From: Sphingobacterium sp. SRCM116780
GTDB lineage: Bacteria; Bacteroidota; Bacteroidia; Sphingobacteriales; Sphingobacteriaceae
Reading direction: 5' to 3'
Length of the DNA stretch: 64,000 nt
Assembly: GCF_021442025.1 (NCBI RefSeq)
Contig: NZ_CP090446.1
Location: 2,356,001-2,420,000, forward strand
Shown here: positions 63,196 to 64,000 of the stretch, piece after piece
Position numbering within the stretch: the first letter of the stretch is position 1
Layout: the number at the start of each line of letters is the position of its first letter
Notes under the pieces: generated by a model
Told to the model about the DNA's origin: nothing
Databases searched by the model: none
Seen by the model: the letters and a program-made list of their open reading frames with translations, nothing else
Made by a program: the position numbers and the translations under genes

Positions 63196-64000
63196 ATGAA
63201 ATGGATCCGAGTTACGTTTCTAGTAAGTATACTATTTTTGCTTTCTACACAGGGAAAAGCACAAGAACAACAAAAGACCTATTGTAATCCTATTAATTTA
63301 GATTATGCCTATATACCTATCCCTAATTTTTCTGAATGGGGCAGGCATCGTGCAACTGCTGATCCTATGATTGTGAACTATAAAGGTGATTATTATCTAT
63401 TCAGTACCAATCAATGGGGCTATTGGTGGAGTCCAGATCTATCACAATGGAATTTTGTGTCTAAGAAATTTCTACGGTCTTGGAATGGCAAAGTTTATGA
63501 TGAGTTATGTGCTCCTGCCGTAGGTATTGTTGGAGATACTTTGCTGGTGTTTGGATCTACGTATACAGACAAATTCAGCATTTGGATGAGTACAAATCCC
63601 AAGGCCAATGAATGGAAACCTTTGGTGGACTCGTTTGCTATAGGGGGATGGGATCCTGATTTTTTTACGGATGATAATGGTCGGTTCTATATGTACAATG
63701 GTAGTAGCAATCGTTACCCTTTGTATGGAATTGAATTAAATCGAAAAACTATGGCGCCTATTGGCACCAGAAAAGAACTGTTATCGTTAGATGATTGGCG
63801 ATACGGATGGCAACGTTTTGGCGAAAATATGGATAATACTTTTCTGGATCCTTTTTTAGAAGGAGCACATATGACCAAGCATAATGGGAAATACTACTTT
63901 CAATTTGCTGGCCCGGGAACAGAATTTAGTGGTTATGCTGATGGTGTGGCCGTTGGTGATACACCATTGGGTCCATTTGTATTGCAGTCGGATCCATTAA
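63196..64000 (+). CDS. GH43-like secreted glycosidase, N-terminal part (3' truncated by window)
   Basis: An open frame from the ATG 8 bases after the GH144 stop to the window end (268 codons, no stop). It starts with a signal peptide (MKWIRVTFLVSILFLLSTQGKAQ). Five-bladed propeller motifs of GH43-like enzymes are visible: RATADPMIVNYKGDYYLF (Asp56, general-base type), GGWDPDFFTDDNGRFY (Asp153 or Asp155) and DPFLEGAHMTKHNGKYYFQFA (Glu222, general-acid type). It is closely linked to the GH144 gene, so it likely acts on the same glycan or its side chains. Substrate unknown. Confidence 0.8.
   Translation, partial: MKWIRVTFLVSILFLLSTQGKAQEQQKTYCNPINLDYAYIPIPNFSEWGRHRATADPMIVNYKGDYYLFSTNQWGYWWSPDLSQWNFVSKKFLRSWNGKVYDELCAPAVGIVGDTLLVFGSTYTDKFSIWMSTNPKANEWKPLVDSFAIGGWDPDFFTDDNGRFYMYNGSSNRYPLYGIELNRKTMAPIGTRKELLSLDDWRYGWQRFGENMDNTFLDPFLEGAHMTKHNGKYYFQFAGPGTEFSGYADGVAVGDTPLGPFVLQSDPL

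Noticed and set aside
1..64000. CRISPR arrays, tRNA/rRNA genes, prophage or complete insertion sequences
   Set aside because: No regularly spaced repeats, cloverleaf-like sequences, integrase or transposase frames were recognised on either strand.

Overview
This 64 kb window is a chromosomal segment of an AT-rich Bacteroidota bacterium, most likely a member of the Sphingobacteriaceae (Sphingobacterium- or Pedobacter-like). The placement rests on two SusC/SusD pairs, a hybrid two-component system regulator, a propeller/LuxR-type sensor regulator, many lipoproteins with a Cys lipobox, promoters resembling the Bacteroidota TAnnTTTG -7 element, and weak Shine-Dalgarno signals. I recognise no rRNA, tRNA, CRISPR array, prophage or complete insertion sequence.

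Layout. 0-9.9 kb: the end of a large secreted DUF5695-like protein, a Gfo/Idh/MocA oxidoreductase, a membrane protein, an orphan small protein, an AraC regulator followed by a Bcr/CflA-type exporter, a PLP-dependent trans-sulfuration-type enzyme and a GHL10-like secreted hydrolase. 10.4-11.7 kb: a NYN-nuclease/LOTUS protein. 11.8-19.5 kb: a phenylalanine/tyrosine catabolic block (amino acid dehydrogenase, HppD and HmgA on the minus strand; FahA and a flavin reductase-like protein divergent; phenylalanine hydroxylase convergent). 19.8-25.4 kb: an acetyltransferase, a solitary FabH, a Crp-like regulator with an azoreductase, and a CPA1 Na+/H+ antiporter. 25.5-33.8 kb: an accessory stretch of lipoproteins, an erythromycin esterase/ChaN-like secreted protein, and at least two gene remnants. 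33.9-36.7 kb: glutathione-independent formaldehyde dehydrogenase with a GlcG/HbpS-like protein and a divergent AraC regulator. 36.7 kb: a SUKH (SMI1/KNR4) protein.

37.6-49.8 kb is a compact fructan/fructose utilisation locus: a minus-strand series of MFS sugar porter, fructokinase, SusC, SusD and GH32, faced by a divergent hybrid two-component sensor whose periplasmic domain is a sugar-binding protein. 50-53.8 kb: a DUF1016 nuclease fragment, an AraC/MFS divergent pair and the housekeeping gene mnmE. 53.9 kb to the right edge is a second glycan locus: propeller/LuxR regulator, SusC, SusD, a GH144-type enzyme (the family that contains beta-1,2-glucanases) and the start of a GH43-like enzyme.

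The best candidates for something new are: (i) a conserved leader followed by a terminator-like hairpin, present twice with a nearly identical leader and a diverged, largely compensated stem; (ii) a nested palindromic intergenic element at 23.6 kb; (iii) the orphan small protein at 3.6 kb beside an AraC/exporter pair; and (iv) the gene-decay scars at 30-34 kb and 49.8 kb.
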